Positions 18,213 to 28,630 of a stretch of 57,486 nucleotides of DNA are shown in pieces. The position numbers and the translations under genes were made by a program. Location: positions 1 to 57,486 of the IMG/VR virus record IMGVR_UViG_3300027704_000029. One strand, given 5' to 3'. Position 1 is the first letter of the stretch; every line of letters starts with the position of its first letter. The DNA comes from a virus. The notes beneath the pieces were generated by a model. That model ran no database searches. It had not been told where the DNA came from and was given only the letters and a program-made list of their open reading frames with translations.

Positions 18213-20027
18213 TTATTTATCTACTGAGTTAATGTATACCTCAACTGGCGGTAAACTAACAGCATTTGACTCGTAGCCGTCATTATAATTTTTTTCTATA
18301 CTAAGGGTGAAATAGTTAGCCATCAAACCTCTAGTTGTTTCCTCGTTATATAGTTCATTCTTAGGGTTTGTTAACGCATCAACTATCATATCTGTGTGAC
18401 CCAACTCTAATAAAGTTTTCTTTTCGTTATCTTGTATTATTCCATCTGGTCCTCCTCCTTTACCATCACCAGTATCAACCTTAGCAACAATATCTTCCTC
18501 CATTAATCCAAGAGACTCATAAGTCATACCGGTTATCTCTGGGTTCTTTTTAATAGCATCTATAAATGGCTTGCCATTTTCTAAAACATCATCATGCATC
18601 ATAGAGTTTAAATTAGCATTTTTAAGCGTGTTATCCATCTTTGCCACGGTTTTAGTCTTATCAAAGTCAGAGGCGTTTTGTGGACCTCCCTTGCTTCTAT
18701 TAGCACCTGATTCTTTAGCTTTTATAATTTGATCCCTAATACCAACCATGTTAGTGTAATCTTGCTTGTTATCTGTAGCTAGTTTTTCTATGTCTTTTGA
18801 AGTCATCCAACCTTGTGGTGTTTCAACTTCAAACACTCTGTTACCATCTACCATCGCAATTCTTTTATTTGAGTTGTTATCCATAAAAGCACTAATAATG
18901 CCTTGGTCTTCTGCATTCAAAGAGTTACTCCAATCACTTTTTTCTCCAGGTGGACCTTGCCACTCTGCTATCTGCGTGTTTAAATCTTTTAAAGAAGCAA
19001 TTTCTGCAGACAAAGTATTTAAGTCTTGCATGCCCTTAGCTTTCTTACCTTTTCTGTTAAAGGCTGCAGCGGTTTTGTAATCACCGTGCATTCCCTCGAC
19101 TTCTCCTCTTGTAGCATCTAACCAACTAGTACCCAATGCACCACCAGTGTCTAATATTCCTTGAGCTAAATCATCTCCTTTCTTACCAGCCTCTTGTCTA
19201 TTTTTAGCCATGTCAGCACCCATTTCACTAGTGATCTTCATCAAGTCGTCCATACCTTGAGCCATTCCGTCTTGTTTTTGCCTCCCACCACCAGCGGCAG
19301 CATACGCTCCTTGTACTAAGTTTTGATCAGCTTGTTTTAATGGTGAACCTTTCATTGTGATAGCACTAGGATCGACCTCGGTCTCGGTAAGCGGTTTTGA
19401 CCCAAACATACCAGCTTTATTCATATTACCTAAACCACCTGCAGCAGCTCCAGCAGCTCCAGTTATTCCAGACCACATTTTAGAGTCAGCAGCAGCAACT
19501 TTCTCTCCTTGAGCAGCTACATCTGATTGTGACATACCTAAAAGAGTAGAAACTTTGTTTCTCTCCATATCTCTAGACATAACTTCACCTGATGCTTTCT
19601 TGTTTTGCAATTGATCAGCAGCCTGTCTTTCAGCCATTTGATTACCTTGCTCTTGCTTACCAATTGATATAGCAGATTTCTGAGCATCCATAGAGCCTTG
19701 GTTAGCCATAGTTTGAGCTAAAGCTGCAATACCAGATCCACCAGCAGCTCCTTTCATTTGCTGCATTACATTTGCTTGTGATTGTTGTTGTTGTTCTTTC
19801 ATGAAGTCAGCCTCACCCTGGTTAACGGTTAGGTTGTCCATCTTATTCTCCATGTTAGCGTAAGGGTTGCTAGTGTCAAGCTTTGAAAAAGCATCTTTTT
19901 GTTTTTGCATCTCCGCCTTTGCCTTTTTCTCTGCTGCTTTAGCTGCCTTCTTCTGCTTACCACCAGATATAGCTTTAGCCACACCAGCTCCAATACCAAC
20001 AACAGCTCCTGCTATTAAAAAACTCAT
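18213..20027 (-). CDS. Internal virion / ejection protein (T7 gp14-like role) carrying an internal MKGSPLKQ motif
   Basis: 604 residues. The N-terminus is a Gly/Ala membrane-active helix (LIAGAVVGIGAGVAKAI) followed by a Lys/Ala/Gln-rich helical region, the composition typical of podovirus ejection proteins placed between tail genes and the giant internal protein. At about residue 224 it contains MKGSPLKQ, the core of the N-terminal tag shared by the small proteins at 45.7-53.4 kb. An EF-hand-like acidic stretch, DTGDGKGGGPDG, occurs near residue 520. Function is by position and composition; no enzymatic motif is evident. Confidence 0.82.
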   Translation of the reverse strand: MSFLIAGAVVGIGAGVAKAISGGKQKKAAKAAEKKAKAEMQKQKDAFSKLDTSNPYANMENKMDNLTVNQGEADFMKEQQQQSQANVMQQMKGAAGGSGIAALAQTMANQGSMDAQKSAISIGKQEQGNQMAERQAADQLQNKKASGEVMSRDMERNKVSTLLGMSQSDVAAQGEKVAAADSKMWSGITGAAGAAAGGLGNMNKAGMFGSKPLTETEVDPSAITMKGSPLKQADQNLVQGAYAAAGGGRQKQDGMAQGMDDLMKITSEMGADMAKNRQEAGKKGDDLAQGILDTGGALGTSWLDATRGEVEGMHGDYKTAAAFNRKGKKAKGMQDLNTLSAEIASLKDLNTQIAEWQGPPGEKSDWSNSLNAEDQGIISAFMDNNSNKRIAMVDGNRVFEVETPQGWMTSKDIEKLATDNKQDYTNMVGIRDQIIKAKESGANRSKGGPQNASDFDKTKTVAKMDNTLKNANLNSMMHDDVLENGKPFIDAIKKNPEITGMTYESLGLMEEDIVAKVDTGDGKGGGPDGIIQDNEKKTLLELGHTDMIVDALTNPKNELYNEETTRGLMANYFTLSIEKNYNDGYESNAVSLPPVEVYINSVDK

Positions 20028-20030
20028 ATC

Positions 20031-20483
20031 TTATTTATTTTTGTTAATGTATTCTTCATATTCTTTAAAGTCTTTAGCTACAATCTCTTTTTCTAAAAAT
20101 TCTATGTCTTGTGAGTTTGTAGGGTTTTTATGTATATTGACAAATATACTATCTTCGTTAGCGTATATAACTCTCTTGGTTCCTGGAGTTGCTACTACGT
20201 AACATGGTGCTACGTAATCTTCTAAACCATCTTCCGTTACAACAGAGATGTTGCCAGTTAAAAGAAACCATACATGTAGATGTTTATGTATAGCTCCAAC
20301 CACAACCGTATCTGCATTCATGCTCATCTGTCTAACGTATATCCCATCCGCAAAAGTATGTTTCAGTGGAAATAACAATGAGTCTTGATGAGTAACAACA
20401 CTAATTTCATCTGCATTATCAACTAACATCGATTGAAAATCTAAGATTTTCTTTTGTGAAGATAAATTTATATCTTTATTCAT
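20031..20483 (-). CDS. Cupin-like phage protein
   Basis: 150 residues with a single cupin barrel. GAIHKHLHVWFLLTG (residues ~65-79) carries the histidine cluster of cupin motif 1, and APCYVVATPGTKRVIYA with FVNIHKN forms motif 2. Small cupins with the same PGTKRV segment are found in many phages among tail genes. The metal and substrate are unknown. It ends three bases before the ejection protein start and sits downstream of the giant tail protein, so it may be a minor tail or sugar-binding component. Confidence 0.82.
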   Translation of the reverse strand: MNKDINLSSQKKILDFQSMLVDNADEISVVTHQDSLLFPLKHTFADGIYVRQMSMNADTVVVGAIHKHLHVWFLLTGNISVVTEDGLEDYVAPCYVVATPGTKRVIYANEDSIFVNIHKNPTNSQDIEFLEKEIVAKDFKEYEEYINKNK

Positions 20484-20524
20484 ATTTAATTTAATTATAA
20501 CTAAATAATCACACTTTTTTGCAG

Positions 20525-20869
20525 TTATTTACTACTTTCGAAGATATCCATGCTTATATTAAACATCTCAGCATAACTATCACTATCATTGGCTATCTTA
20601 ATCTCTGCGTAATAACCTAGCACACTGCTTAGGTTTGCTTTGTTATCTTTACTGAACAATATAAACGCACCACTAGGAACGGATGCAACTAAGTTGTTGG
20701 TTACTGTTATCACCAATCCAGATATAATGGTTATTATACCTATCTCCACTATAGCAGAATGAGCAGCCGTAGTAAAACCACCAGATGTTGCTACTGGTAC
20801 GTAGTAAGCTGTGTCACCTACCTGGCAAGACACGTTTAATGGATCTGTAAATGTTAGTGTTGTTGGCAT
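20525..20869 (-). CDS. Small conserved virion protein
   Basis: 114 residues, mostly beta, beginning MPTTLTFTDPLNVSCQVGDTAYYVP and containing FILFSKDNKANLSSVLGYYAEI. That second segment resembles small proteins found beside tail genes of marine phages. It starts one base after the 2583-aa tail protein stops, so the two are probably made together. No catalytic motif. A minor tail or tail-tip protein is inferred. Confidence 0.72.
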   Translation of the reverse strand: MPTTLTFTDPLNVSCQVGDTAYYVPVATSGGFTTAAHSAIVEIGIITIISGLVITVTNNLVASVPSGAFILFSKDNKANLSSVLGYYAEIKIANDSDSYAEMFNISMDIFESSK

Positions 20870-20870
20870 A

Positions 20871-23800
20871 TTAAGATACTGTTAAAAAGTTAGGTGTTAT
20901 TACAAAGTTTGCCGCTGCTGTTCCAGAAGAAAATAAACTCACGGTACCTGTTAGGTGGGCTTTTTTATTGTCCACAGTTGTTACTTCAGCAGAAGATGAA
21001 GCGCTGACTGTTTCTAGCATAACAACATTTAAGTTAGAGGTTATGCCCCAACCGTTTGTAATTTCAAAAGTGCTACCGGTTGGTATAATAGCTATAACGT
21101 TGTTGGATATGGTTAGATTCGAATAAGTAGAAGAATCACTAATACCTGTTATAGTAGATCCAGAAACCATAACACCACTAAAAGTAAACGTGGTTCCAGC
21201 TGCTGGTGGACTAGCCATTGTTTTAGATAAATCTACTAAGTAAGCACCATTTACAACTCTCTTGGCACTAACCAACGTACTAGCTTGTACGGTACCACCA
21301 CTGACGCTGGTTCCAATACCCACCAAAGCGTAGTCAGATGCACTGAATACCAAGCTGTCGTTATTTGCGGCTAGAGGTATAGTGTTTTGTATCGTTACAT
21401 TAGTATTATCACTTTCAATTGTCATTCCAGTTGTTAACCCAACTCTATCTGCTTTTGATACTCTAACTACGTTTGCTCCAGACGCTGTAGCAGTTATGCT
21501 TACAACGTTTTTATTACCACCAGTAAAATCACTATCGTTTGGCTGTCTGTTTATAGCTATAGTTTTACCCTCACCAGCTGTATATATAACTGATATATTT
21601 TTGATTAAATTTATACCGCTAGACCCTAATGTAGTTGAGAAGCCAGTTGTTGCGGTTGGTATTCTAGTTGTATTCGCTAGAGCAGTGTTGGTTATAGTGC
21701 TGTTAGTAAAAGCCTGTTGGTTGAAGGTTACAGGTGATTCGGATGTGGGTGCATTAGCACCTAAAGCTAAATTTGTACCAGCCCCAGTTGTAGCCTGTGC
21801 ATACATGCTAAACGCAGTATTAGCGGTGGTTGCATTAGGAAGTGTAATATCTATTGATTGAGATAACGAGACAGGCAAAGCAACTACATTGACTACGGCT
21901 GAGCCACCTTCGCTCCAGCTCCCAGCGCCAGCATAACCTCTAACGCCAGCTGATGGTAGAGTGTAGTATGAAGATCCACTTCTCAATACAAGCCCAACAT
22001 TACCAGCGGAAGTGCTACTCATATTTAAGATGTTCTGGTTACCACTAACGTTTAAGCTTGTAAAACCCATAGAGTTTAATGTTGACGTGTTGTTAGTAGA
22101 TGTCGTTATCGGTCTAGCCAACCAGGTCAATTCCACACAATGCATAAAAGTACACCAATCACCCTCGCCGCTAACTGGATCAGGATCTAAACCTAAAACT
22201 CCAACTGGAGGCGTGTAAAACACCTCAACAACTGTTTTCTTAATTTTATTAGTATTATTTGTTGATGTGTGGTTTGTGTTAGTTATAACGTAACTGAAGT
22301 ATGATTGCCAAGGGGAAGCGCTGCTATGAGTGTGGTATTGAGTTTTAACACCCTTACCAGCAGTTTGTGGTATTAGGTACTCTGCATTCCCAGCTGTTAT
22401 CGTGTATTCAGCCATTTTTGTTGTTTGGCCTTGTAAAACCCCATTCGTAGCCTCGTGTTCATTAGACTTTTGTGCGTGTCCGTTGGGGTCAAATTGATCT
22501 ATGTTTGTTTCCGTTATACCCGCTATATCGGTTTGAGCTACTGTTACGGTTCTACCATTAGCATTAGCCGTTTGGTTATAGTGAACTTTTACGCAAGCAT
22601 TTCTATATATATTACCTCCAGAAGAAGTAGATCCACCGTGGTCTATGTCTACAAATAAATTAACAGCTGTTGAAGGAGCTGTAAAAGCACTATAGTATAT
22701 TCTAGCTCTAACTGTATTACCAGGGTCACCAGCAATACCGACGTTAGTAAATTCAACTTTAGTTATACCAGAATCAGCGTTCCAACCACCAGCAGCAGTG
22801 TGAACGTAAACCGTTGCATTACCAGTACCAGTTGTTGAAGCTGTTCCACCGGGCACGGTAAAAGTTGCCGCATCTAAATCTAAGCCTGAGTAAACTAACG
22901 CTCCACTTTGGTTAAATGTTATGTTGTGCAATATAGCGTCTTTGTATCCAGCTGGGTAAGCTGTACCACTTGATATCACTTGCGTTAAAGTACCCGTGAA
23001 GTTCCAGTCAACACTATCAGCACTAGTATCCCAATTAGTACCACTATTGCTCTGTGTTCCCGGTGAAACTGTTAACTTACTTTGTGTAACAGGTGTTCCA
23101 GTTGTGTTACTAGAAGCAACACCTAAACCTTGCACTGAGAATTCTCTTTCATCTAAGTTTGCTAAGTCTGTTGCTATTCCCTTAACTGTACTAAACCACT
23201 TGCCTTCTTTTGACTTAAACTCTAGTTGGCCAATCTCCTGAAGGTCAGTAAACATGTTGTCTACATACCAACCGGTTTTTGCTGTTAAGTTGTAGTAGTC
23301 TGGATCTGTTAAGTGAGCTGTTATCCTAGATTGAGTTCCCTCATAGTTTATTAAGTTAAAACTTTTAACAGAGCTATGTTGCTCGTTGAATATTAAAGTT
23401 ACATCAGGATAATATTGTACTCCATAAAAATTATTAGGTGCTACGGCAGCTGGGCTGTATGCAATTGACTCTGAAACATGGTGTTGCCACATTTGCCCAT
23501 TTTTAAAGGTATAGTACTCATTGTTAAGACTAACACCCATTTCAGGTTCAAATGACTTAAATGCAACCCAACCCTTTACTACCTCACTATATGTTATAGT
23601 TGTTTTTGTAGAAAACACTTGTGATGATGTTACTTTTTTACCAATACTTATGTTGTAGTCAGCTTTCTTTTCGTCGTAAGTACCTATGACATCAGCCACA
23701 TCTACCAACGTATCATTAAAGTAATCCTTCATACCAACGTCTGATAGCACTTTTATTGTAGAGTTACCCTCTAGTTTTAAAACTTTACCTCTCATTGGAT

Positions 23801-26800
23801 CACACCAGTACATAGCGCCAGGAGCAACAGCTAGGGACTCTGGACTTGTAGATATACCATAATCACCAGGTATTGGAGTTGGAGCTCCTAAGACGTTATT
23901 AGACGATGTTACATTCGAATTACCATCAGCATTGTAAAGTGCATCTTTGTTTGTTAATATGTTTAATACTTTATCTTCGCAGAAAACCAAAGTGTTTGTG
24001 TTCCTAGCATGCATTCTCTGTATCGTTCCATAGCTAGGGTTTATATCTTTCGTTATAGGTTCTGCTTGTATGAATTGGTTAAGATTGTTAACGCCACTAG
24101 TTGAATTAAATATTCCAGAGAATATCATACCACTACTTCTTCGCTCTTCCTCATAAGGAGTTGCTAGAGTTGTCGATGCTTTAACTCCATTATCAAGTTG
24201 TGGTGCGTTGTAGTCGTCTCTGACTCTATCTGACTCAACACCGTTACCAAACGCCCAGCAATTAGACCAAGCAAGTAACATTGGATTATGCCATGGAGCT
24301 CTTTCAGATGAAAATATCGCGCCTGTTGTTTGGTCTATAGCGTTTTCACCTGTTGTTAGTTGAATATTTTTTTGACCAGAAGCAGCGCCACCAACTTTAT
24401 TTACAAATAATATTAGTTTTGTTTTATCAGGTCTCTCTACGTATATCCAAGCATCATGAGCTAAAGCTATAGCTAGGTTGATATCTAAAGTTATTGTTGT
24501 TAGATACGGTTTGCTAGTTACAGAGTTTACAAATTTAACAGTATAAGTAACTCCGCCTCTAACGTATTTAGACCCTATAGGTATTAACAACTCGTTTTGA
24601 GTATGATCTGGGTTTAAAGGTATCTTAGCGCTAGCTTCGTAATATATATCTAAACCTACGTCTTCTTTTGGCTCTGTTTCCCATATAGCTGGGTTGGTAC
24701 TACTAAAAGTTTCCCCACCCCCATCTTCAACGCTTATCATAGGCTCTAAAAACTCTATAGTTATATCGTGGTTGTTGTATTGGTTTACACCTCGTTGGTG
24801 TACAAACTTACCATCGTTAACACCGTTAGGGTTAGGATAGGTTGTGTAATGCCTAGGCGGTCGCCACCCGTACGTACTAGAGTTCCAATGATTTGGCTCA
24901 CCGTATACAGTTCCATCTACTAATTGGTTGGCCGTGTTTAGAATAGCGCCACTATTACTTGTCATTGGCCACCAGTTATGAGGGTCGCCAATATTGTAGG
25001 ATCCTGAGGTAACTGTACCTCCAACTATCCCTCCATCGTACCTCTCTCCATTTAATATTGGTACTTCTTCAAGGGTAAGAGGATGCACTCTATTCATAGC
25101 AACGTGCTGGGTATCATCAAAAATATGACTACTACTACTACCAAACATCTTGTCAACTTCTATCCTGAAGCTATACCTTTGGTTATCATCATCACCACTA
25201 TCTGCTCCAGATCCACGATGATTCCATTTATAATCGCCACTACCACCTATTAATGGTGCACTAGACGACTCATTGACCGAGTTGCCATTGTAGTATACTA
25301 AGTTACCAATATTCAGTGGAGCACTACCGTACCTCATCCTAGAGCCCAGCCTTCCGTGTACGCCTTCTATTCTATATACTATTTGCGCCGGATCTTGCTT
25401 GAACCTAAACAAGGTACCAACATTTTTTAAGTAAGTCCAAGGTGTCGTAAACCTACTACCTTGGCTTGATATGCCGTCTTCAGCACTCCAATTAGAGTAG
25501 GATATATCCATCAACCCTTTGCAACCAATACTTTCAAGGCCAGTAATAGCGTTGTTCCCGTTCCAATTGTACATACCCCCACTATTTATACCATCGGTAG
25601 CAAAGTTTGCAGGTCCTGTAGTTGATCTAGTATCAACGTTGTCAATAAACCACCTATTCTTTGTACTGTACTGATCACCACCATTGTGGTATTCTCTCCA
25701 TTCAGTCCAAGCACCTTCTTGCAGCCCTTCGTTTCCACCTAAATATCCCATCTGCATGGTATCCTTAACAGAGTAAGACACCTTGGACACAGCTAAGTCC
25801 ATCAACTCGTTTTGTAGAGTCAAATCTTTTAGTATTTTAACAAAGAACCTACCGTCAAACTCAGGCTTGTCTTCAAATTTGTTTTGAACCACTTCCAGCT
25901 TCATAGCTAAAGTAGGGCTTAATATCGAGATAGCACCTAACTCCTCACCCAAAGGCTTACTTAAGGTTAATTTCAAGAAAGTTCCTTGTGAAGCTATACC
26001 AGCTACATCGTACATTTCTGACAGATATGTCTCTGAGCCACTTACACCCCCTATTCGTATTTGTAAGTTATCTAAAACCTGTGGTGACCTAGTTTGGAGG
26101 AAGGCGTTATCAAAGTGTGTCTTTCTAACTCTGACGTACTTTCTACCGGGCTCTGGTAATCCAGAAGTTGCAAATTCAACAGTTTCAAAACCAAAACTCT
26201 TTCTCAGCTTCTTTATAAAAAGAGGAGCATCGTTCTCTATAGCCACAACTCGGTACCTTGCTTTCTCGACAACAGGTAGGTTTGTATCATGAGCTTTTTT
26301 AAGGTATAAATAAGTGTCTGCTTGTACTTTATTTCTTTCAGCAGATGGAAATGATAGCCAAACGTTACCATCTTCAGCATCGTAAAAACGATCCATAGCT
26401 AAGTTGTAGTACTCATTAGATGTTTCCTTAACATAGTAAGAAACGAACTCAGCCCAAGGTGGTCTAAGCACAGACTCTATTATCTTTGCGTTTAAGTAAT
26501 TTTGATTGACACAATCCTTTTTGTCGATTGTCACGGAACCACCCTCTCTAGGTACCATGACCGGAGTTTCTCTTCCGTACTTGTCAGACCAAACAACACC
26601 AATTTGGTATGTTCTAAGGGACTTAACAGACCTGTTAGGCATTTCTTCGTCCTCTATTTGCGAATCTGGTATAGGGTAAGAGTTGTGCTTACAGTTCATT
26701 ATTAGTGAAGCATCGATGTTATAATTCTGAACATAGTTACCAAAAACCAACCTATTGGCTGTCATGACTTGAGTTTTAGCTAACCTAGGTACGTTGTCCC

Positions 26801-28622
26801 AAGGTCTTAATAATTGGTTAGAAGGCACTACAGCGTGGATTAACTCTGATTTTATTTCAAATCCTCCTCTCGCATAGGCATCAAGACTCCCGTCTGGCCA
26901 TATAGGATGACCGTCTAGAGGTTTTAATGTTTTAACCGTGTAAACAGTAGACTTATTTGTTTCTTTATAGAGAAGGTCAACTTCTATGACATCTTCTGGA
27001 AGTGCACCCCACTCTGGGAAGTAATTTTCTAACTTCAAATACCTCAACCTATTTGACATGGCTAGGTTAAAACCTTTTTTTGGTAGGTAATCGAAGTCAC
27101 CAGGAAGAAAAGCTATTTCAGACCAAGGCGCAAAAGTTGAGTATTCGCCATCCTGGTATCTCCATCTATAAGAAAACCTAGGAAACTTAAACTCAAACAT
27201 TGGTTTTTGCAATTCAACTCTACCTGACCATGCTACGTCTTCACGTGCTATTGACCCATCAATAGAGTTGATTATCAAGTTAAAAGTACCTGTAGTAATA
27301 GTATTTGGTGGACCACTAGCGCCAACTTGTAGCGGTAGCGGACTAGCAACAGTTGCTCTCACTAGCGCTTCGTCAGAAGGAAAGCTCTGTGCTGATACTG
27401 TTTGGTCGTTAGTAAGCATGAGTACATCACCAACCCTAAGATCTATATCGGTGACAAAGTCCACCGTGATAGCATCTCCAACTACTAGCACTTCAGGCGT
27501 AGACTGTGAATCATAAAAATTCATTGCTGTAGTGACACCAAAGACAGCGTTCTCCTCACCAGCGTCGTTAACCCTATCACTTTTCGTTGAGAACATTTTC
27601 AGCGATAGCGCGTTTGTTGGTGATTTTTTAATCACCGTTATATGGTCTTCTTTAACGTATACCGGTTGATCTTTTACTCTGTTTAAAGCAACAACTAATT
27701 GTGTAGATGTAGATTCTGCTCTCTTAACTAATCTCGTGTGAAACAGTCCAGTGTTTAGAGCATCACTAAAAGTAGCGTTAGTCATAACACCAGCAGGCAT
27801 TGTATTGTGATAAAACAATTTATTTCTACCAATAAGCGGACCACCAACTCCACCTGTACCTCTCTTGCTTCTTTCTAAGTGTATTTTTTTAGGCTCGTTC
27901 TGATTATCAGTCCAAAACATCATGTCATTAAGAATGTCGATGCTATGAATAATGTTGTGTGGGTTGAATTTTAAAACTCTTGGAGCAGATACTGTGAGAA
28001 TATCTCCAACAGAACTAGGTATAGCATTAGCGTTATCATGGTGAATCCACCAAACAGATGCGTAGTATCTTATTTTAGTAACTTTCACGTCCCAAGTGCT
28101 AGATATACCAATTGTGTTTCCAGAGTCTGTAAAACTACCACTCAAATTCATACCGACTCTTATGCCGTGTGCCCAGCTTTGATCACCACCTTTTATTTTA
28201 AAAACTTTAGTACCATCAGCACAGGCTGTTGTAACAGAGTGTTTTGCTGTATGTATGTCTACAAACACAAAGTCAGTTGTTTTCTTTTTAGTATTGTATT
28301 CTACTATGTAATCTTTCTGAGGAGTTCCAACTGGAACCGCAGCTACATCACTACCACTGTATACCATGAAATATACTTTGTCTTTTTCAGGCAAAGCTTT
28401 AACCCCGACGACTTTAGATATAGTTGGGTCGATAAAAGTATATACAGTGTCTTCTGTAACGTTTGTATTACCTAGCAATGTCTGTAAAGAACCAACGTCG
28501 GATCCGTCAGATGTAGATATCTGAATATTATTGGCGTCACGATACTGACCAGCGGGTAAAACCCTCTCATCCATATCTTTGTTCATCTTTCCTCCAGAGA
28601 AATTTCTTTTTAATTCTGCCAT
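20871..28622 (-). CDS. Giant tail protein (T7 gp12-like nozzle position)
   Basis: 2583 residues. The start MAELKRNFSGGKMNKDMD and the DERVLPAGQYRDANNIQIS segment resemble the opening of large podovirus tail-tube or nozzle proteins (role of T7 gp12). The body is beta-rich with many Asn, Gly, Thr and Trp residues. The last ~700 residues are low-complexity Ser/Thr/Ala/Gly strands (for example SGSTITGISDSSTYSNLTI) like fibre or Ig-like stacks. It is about three times the size of T7 gp12, so it may fuse nozzle and fibre functions. It follows the connector genes, as expected for a tail. Confidence 0.82.
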   Translation of the reverse strand: MAELKRNFSGGKMNKDMDERVLPAGQYRDANNIQISTSDGSDVGSLQTLLGNTNVTEDTVYTFIDPTISKVVGVKALPEKDKVYFMVYSGSDVAAVPVGTPQKDYIVEYNTKKKTTDFVFVDIHTAKHSVTTACADGTKVFKIKGGDQSWAHGIRVGMNLSGSFTDSGNTIGISSTWDVKVTKIRYYASVWWIHHDNANAIPSSVGDILTVSAPRVLKFNPHNIIHSIDILNDMMFWTDNQNEPKKIHLERSKRGTGGVGGPLIGRNKLFYHNTMPAGVMTNATFSDALNTGLFHTRLVKRAESTSTQLVVALNRVKDQPVYVKEDHITVIKKSPTNALSLKMFSTKSDRVNDAGEENAVFGVTTAMNFYDSQSTPEVLVVGDAITVDFVTDIDLRVGDVLMLTNDQTVSAQSFPSDEALVRATVASPLPLQVGASGPPNTITTGTFNLIINSIDGSIAREDVAWSGRVELQKPMFEFKFPRFSYRWRYQDGEYSTFAPWSEIAFLPGDFDYLPKKGFNLAMSNRLRYLKLENYFPEWGALPEDVIEVDLLYKETNKSTVYTVKTLKPLDGHPIWPDGSLDAYARGGFEIKSELIHAVVPSNQLLRPWDNVPRLAKTQVMTANRLVFGNYVQNYNIDASLIMNCKHNSYPIPDSQIEDEEMPNRSVKSLRTYQIGVVWSDKYGRETPVMVPREGGSVTIDKKDCVNQNYLNAKIIESVLRPPWAEFVSYYVKETSNEYYNLAMDRFYDAEDGNVWLSFPSAERNKVQADTYLYLKKAHDTNLPVVEKARYRVVAIENDAPLFIKKLRKSFGFETVEFATSGLPEPGRKYVRVRKTHFDNAFLQTRSPQVLDNLQIRIGGVSGSETYLSEMYDVAGIASQGTFLKLTLSKPLGEELGAISILSPTLAMKLEVVQNKFEDKPEFDGRFFVKILKDLTLQNELMDLAVSKVSYSVKDTMQMGYLGGNEGLQEGAWTEWREYHNGGDQYSTKNRWFIDNVDTRSTTGPANFATDGINSGGMYNWNGNNAITGLESIGCKGLMDISYSNWSAEDGISSQGSRFTTPWTYLKNVGTLFRFKQDPAQIVYRIEGVHGRLGSRMRYGSAPLNIGNLVYYNGNSVNESSSAPLIGGSGDYKWNHRGSGADSGDDDNQRYSFRIEVDKMFGSSSSHIFDDTQHVAMNRVHPLTLEEVPILNGERYDGGIVGGTVTSGSYNIGDPHNWWPMTSNSGAILNTANQLVDGTVYGEPNHWNSSTYGWRPPRHYTTYPNPNGVNDGKFVHQRGVNQYNNHDITIEFLEPMISVEDGGGETFSSTNPAIWETEPKEDVGLDIYYEASAKIPLNPDHTQNELLIPIGSKYVRGGVTYTVKFVNSVTSKPYLTTITLDINLAIALAHDAWIYVERPDKTKLILFVNKVGGAASGQKNIQLTTGENAIDQTTGAIFSSERAPWHNPMLLAWSNCWAFGNGVESDRVRDDYNAPQLDNGVKASTTLATPYEEERRSSGMIFSGIFNSTSGVNNLNQFIQAEPITKDINPSYGTIQRMHARNTNTLVFCEDKVLNILTNKDALYNADGNSNVTSSNNVLGAPTPIPGDYGISTSPESLAVAPGAMYWCDPMRGKVLKLEGNSTIKVLSDVGMKDYFNDTLVDVADVIGTYDEKKADYNISIGKKVTSSQVFSTKTTITYSEVVKGWVAFKSFEPEMGVSLNNEYYTFKNGQMWQHHVSESIAYSPAAVAPNNFYGVQYYPDVTLIFNEQHSSVKSFNLINYEGTQSRITAHLTDPDYYNLTAKTGWYVDNMFTDLQEIGQLEFKSKEGKWFSTVKGIATDLANLDEREFSVQGLGVASSNTTGTPVTQSKLTVSPGTQSNSGTNWDTSADSVDWNFTGTLTQVISSGTAYPAGYKDAILHNITFNQSGALVYSGLDLDAATFTVPGGTASTTGTGNATVYVHTAAGGWNADSGITKVEFTNVGIAGDPGNTVRARIYYSAFTAPSTAVNLFVDIDHGGSTSSGGNIYRNACVKVHYNQTANANGRTVTVAQTDIAGITETNIDQFDPNGHAQKSNEHEATNGVLQGQTTKMAEYTITAGNAEYLIPQTAGKGVKTQYHTHSSASPWQSYFSYVITNTNHTSTNNTNKIKKTVVEVFYTPPVGVLGLDPDPVSGEGDWCTFMHCVELTWLARPITTSTNNTSTLNSMGFTSLNVSGNQNILNMSSTSAGNVGLVLRSGSSYYTLPSAGVRGYAGAGSWSEGGSAVVNVVALPVSLSQSIDITLPNATTANTAFSMYAQATTGAGTNLALGANAPTSESPVTFNQQAFTNSTITNTALANTTRIPTATTGFSTTLGSSGINLIKNISVIYTAGEGKTIAINRQPNDSDFTGGNKNVVSITATASGANVVRVSKADRVGLTTGMTIESDNTNVTIQNTIPLAANNDSLVFSASDYALVGIGTSVSGGTVQASTLVSAKRVVNGAYLVDLSKTMASPPAAGTTFTFSGVMVSGSTITGISDSSTYSNLTISNNVIAIIPTGSTFEITNGWGITSNLNVVMLETVSASSSAEVTTVDNKKAHLTGTVSLFSSGTAAANFVITPNFLTVS

Positions 28623-28630
28623 GTTCTATT

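Noticed and set aside
21382-21861. + strand frames opposite the 2583-aa tail gene and opposite groEL (for example 48615-49370)
   Set aside because: Their products are hydrophobic, low-complexity mirror translations of Ser/Thr/Ala-rich or helical genes, with no proper start context; they are shadows.
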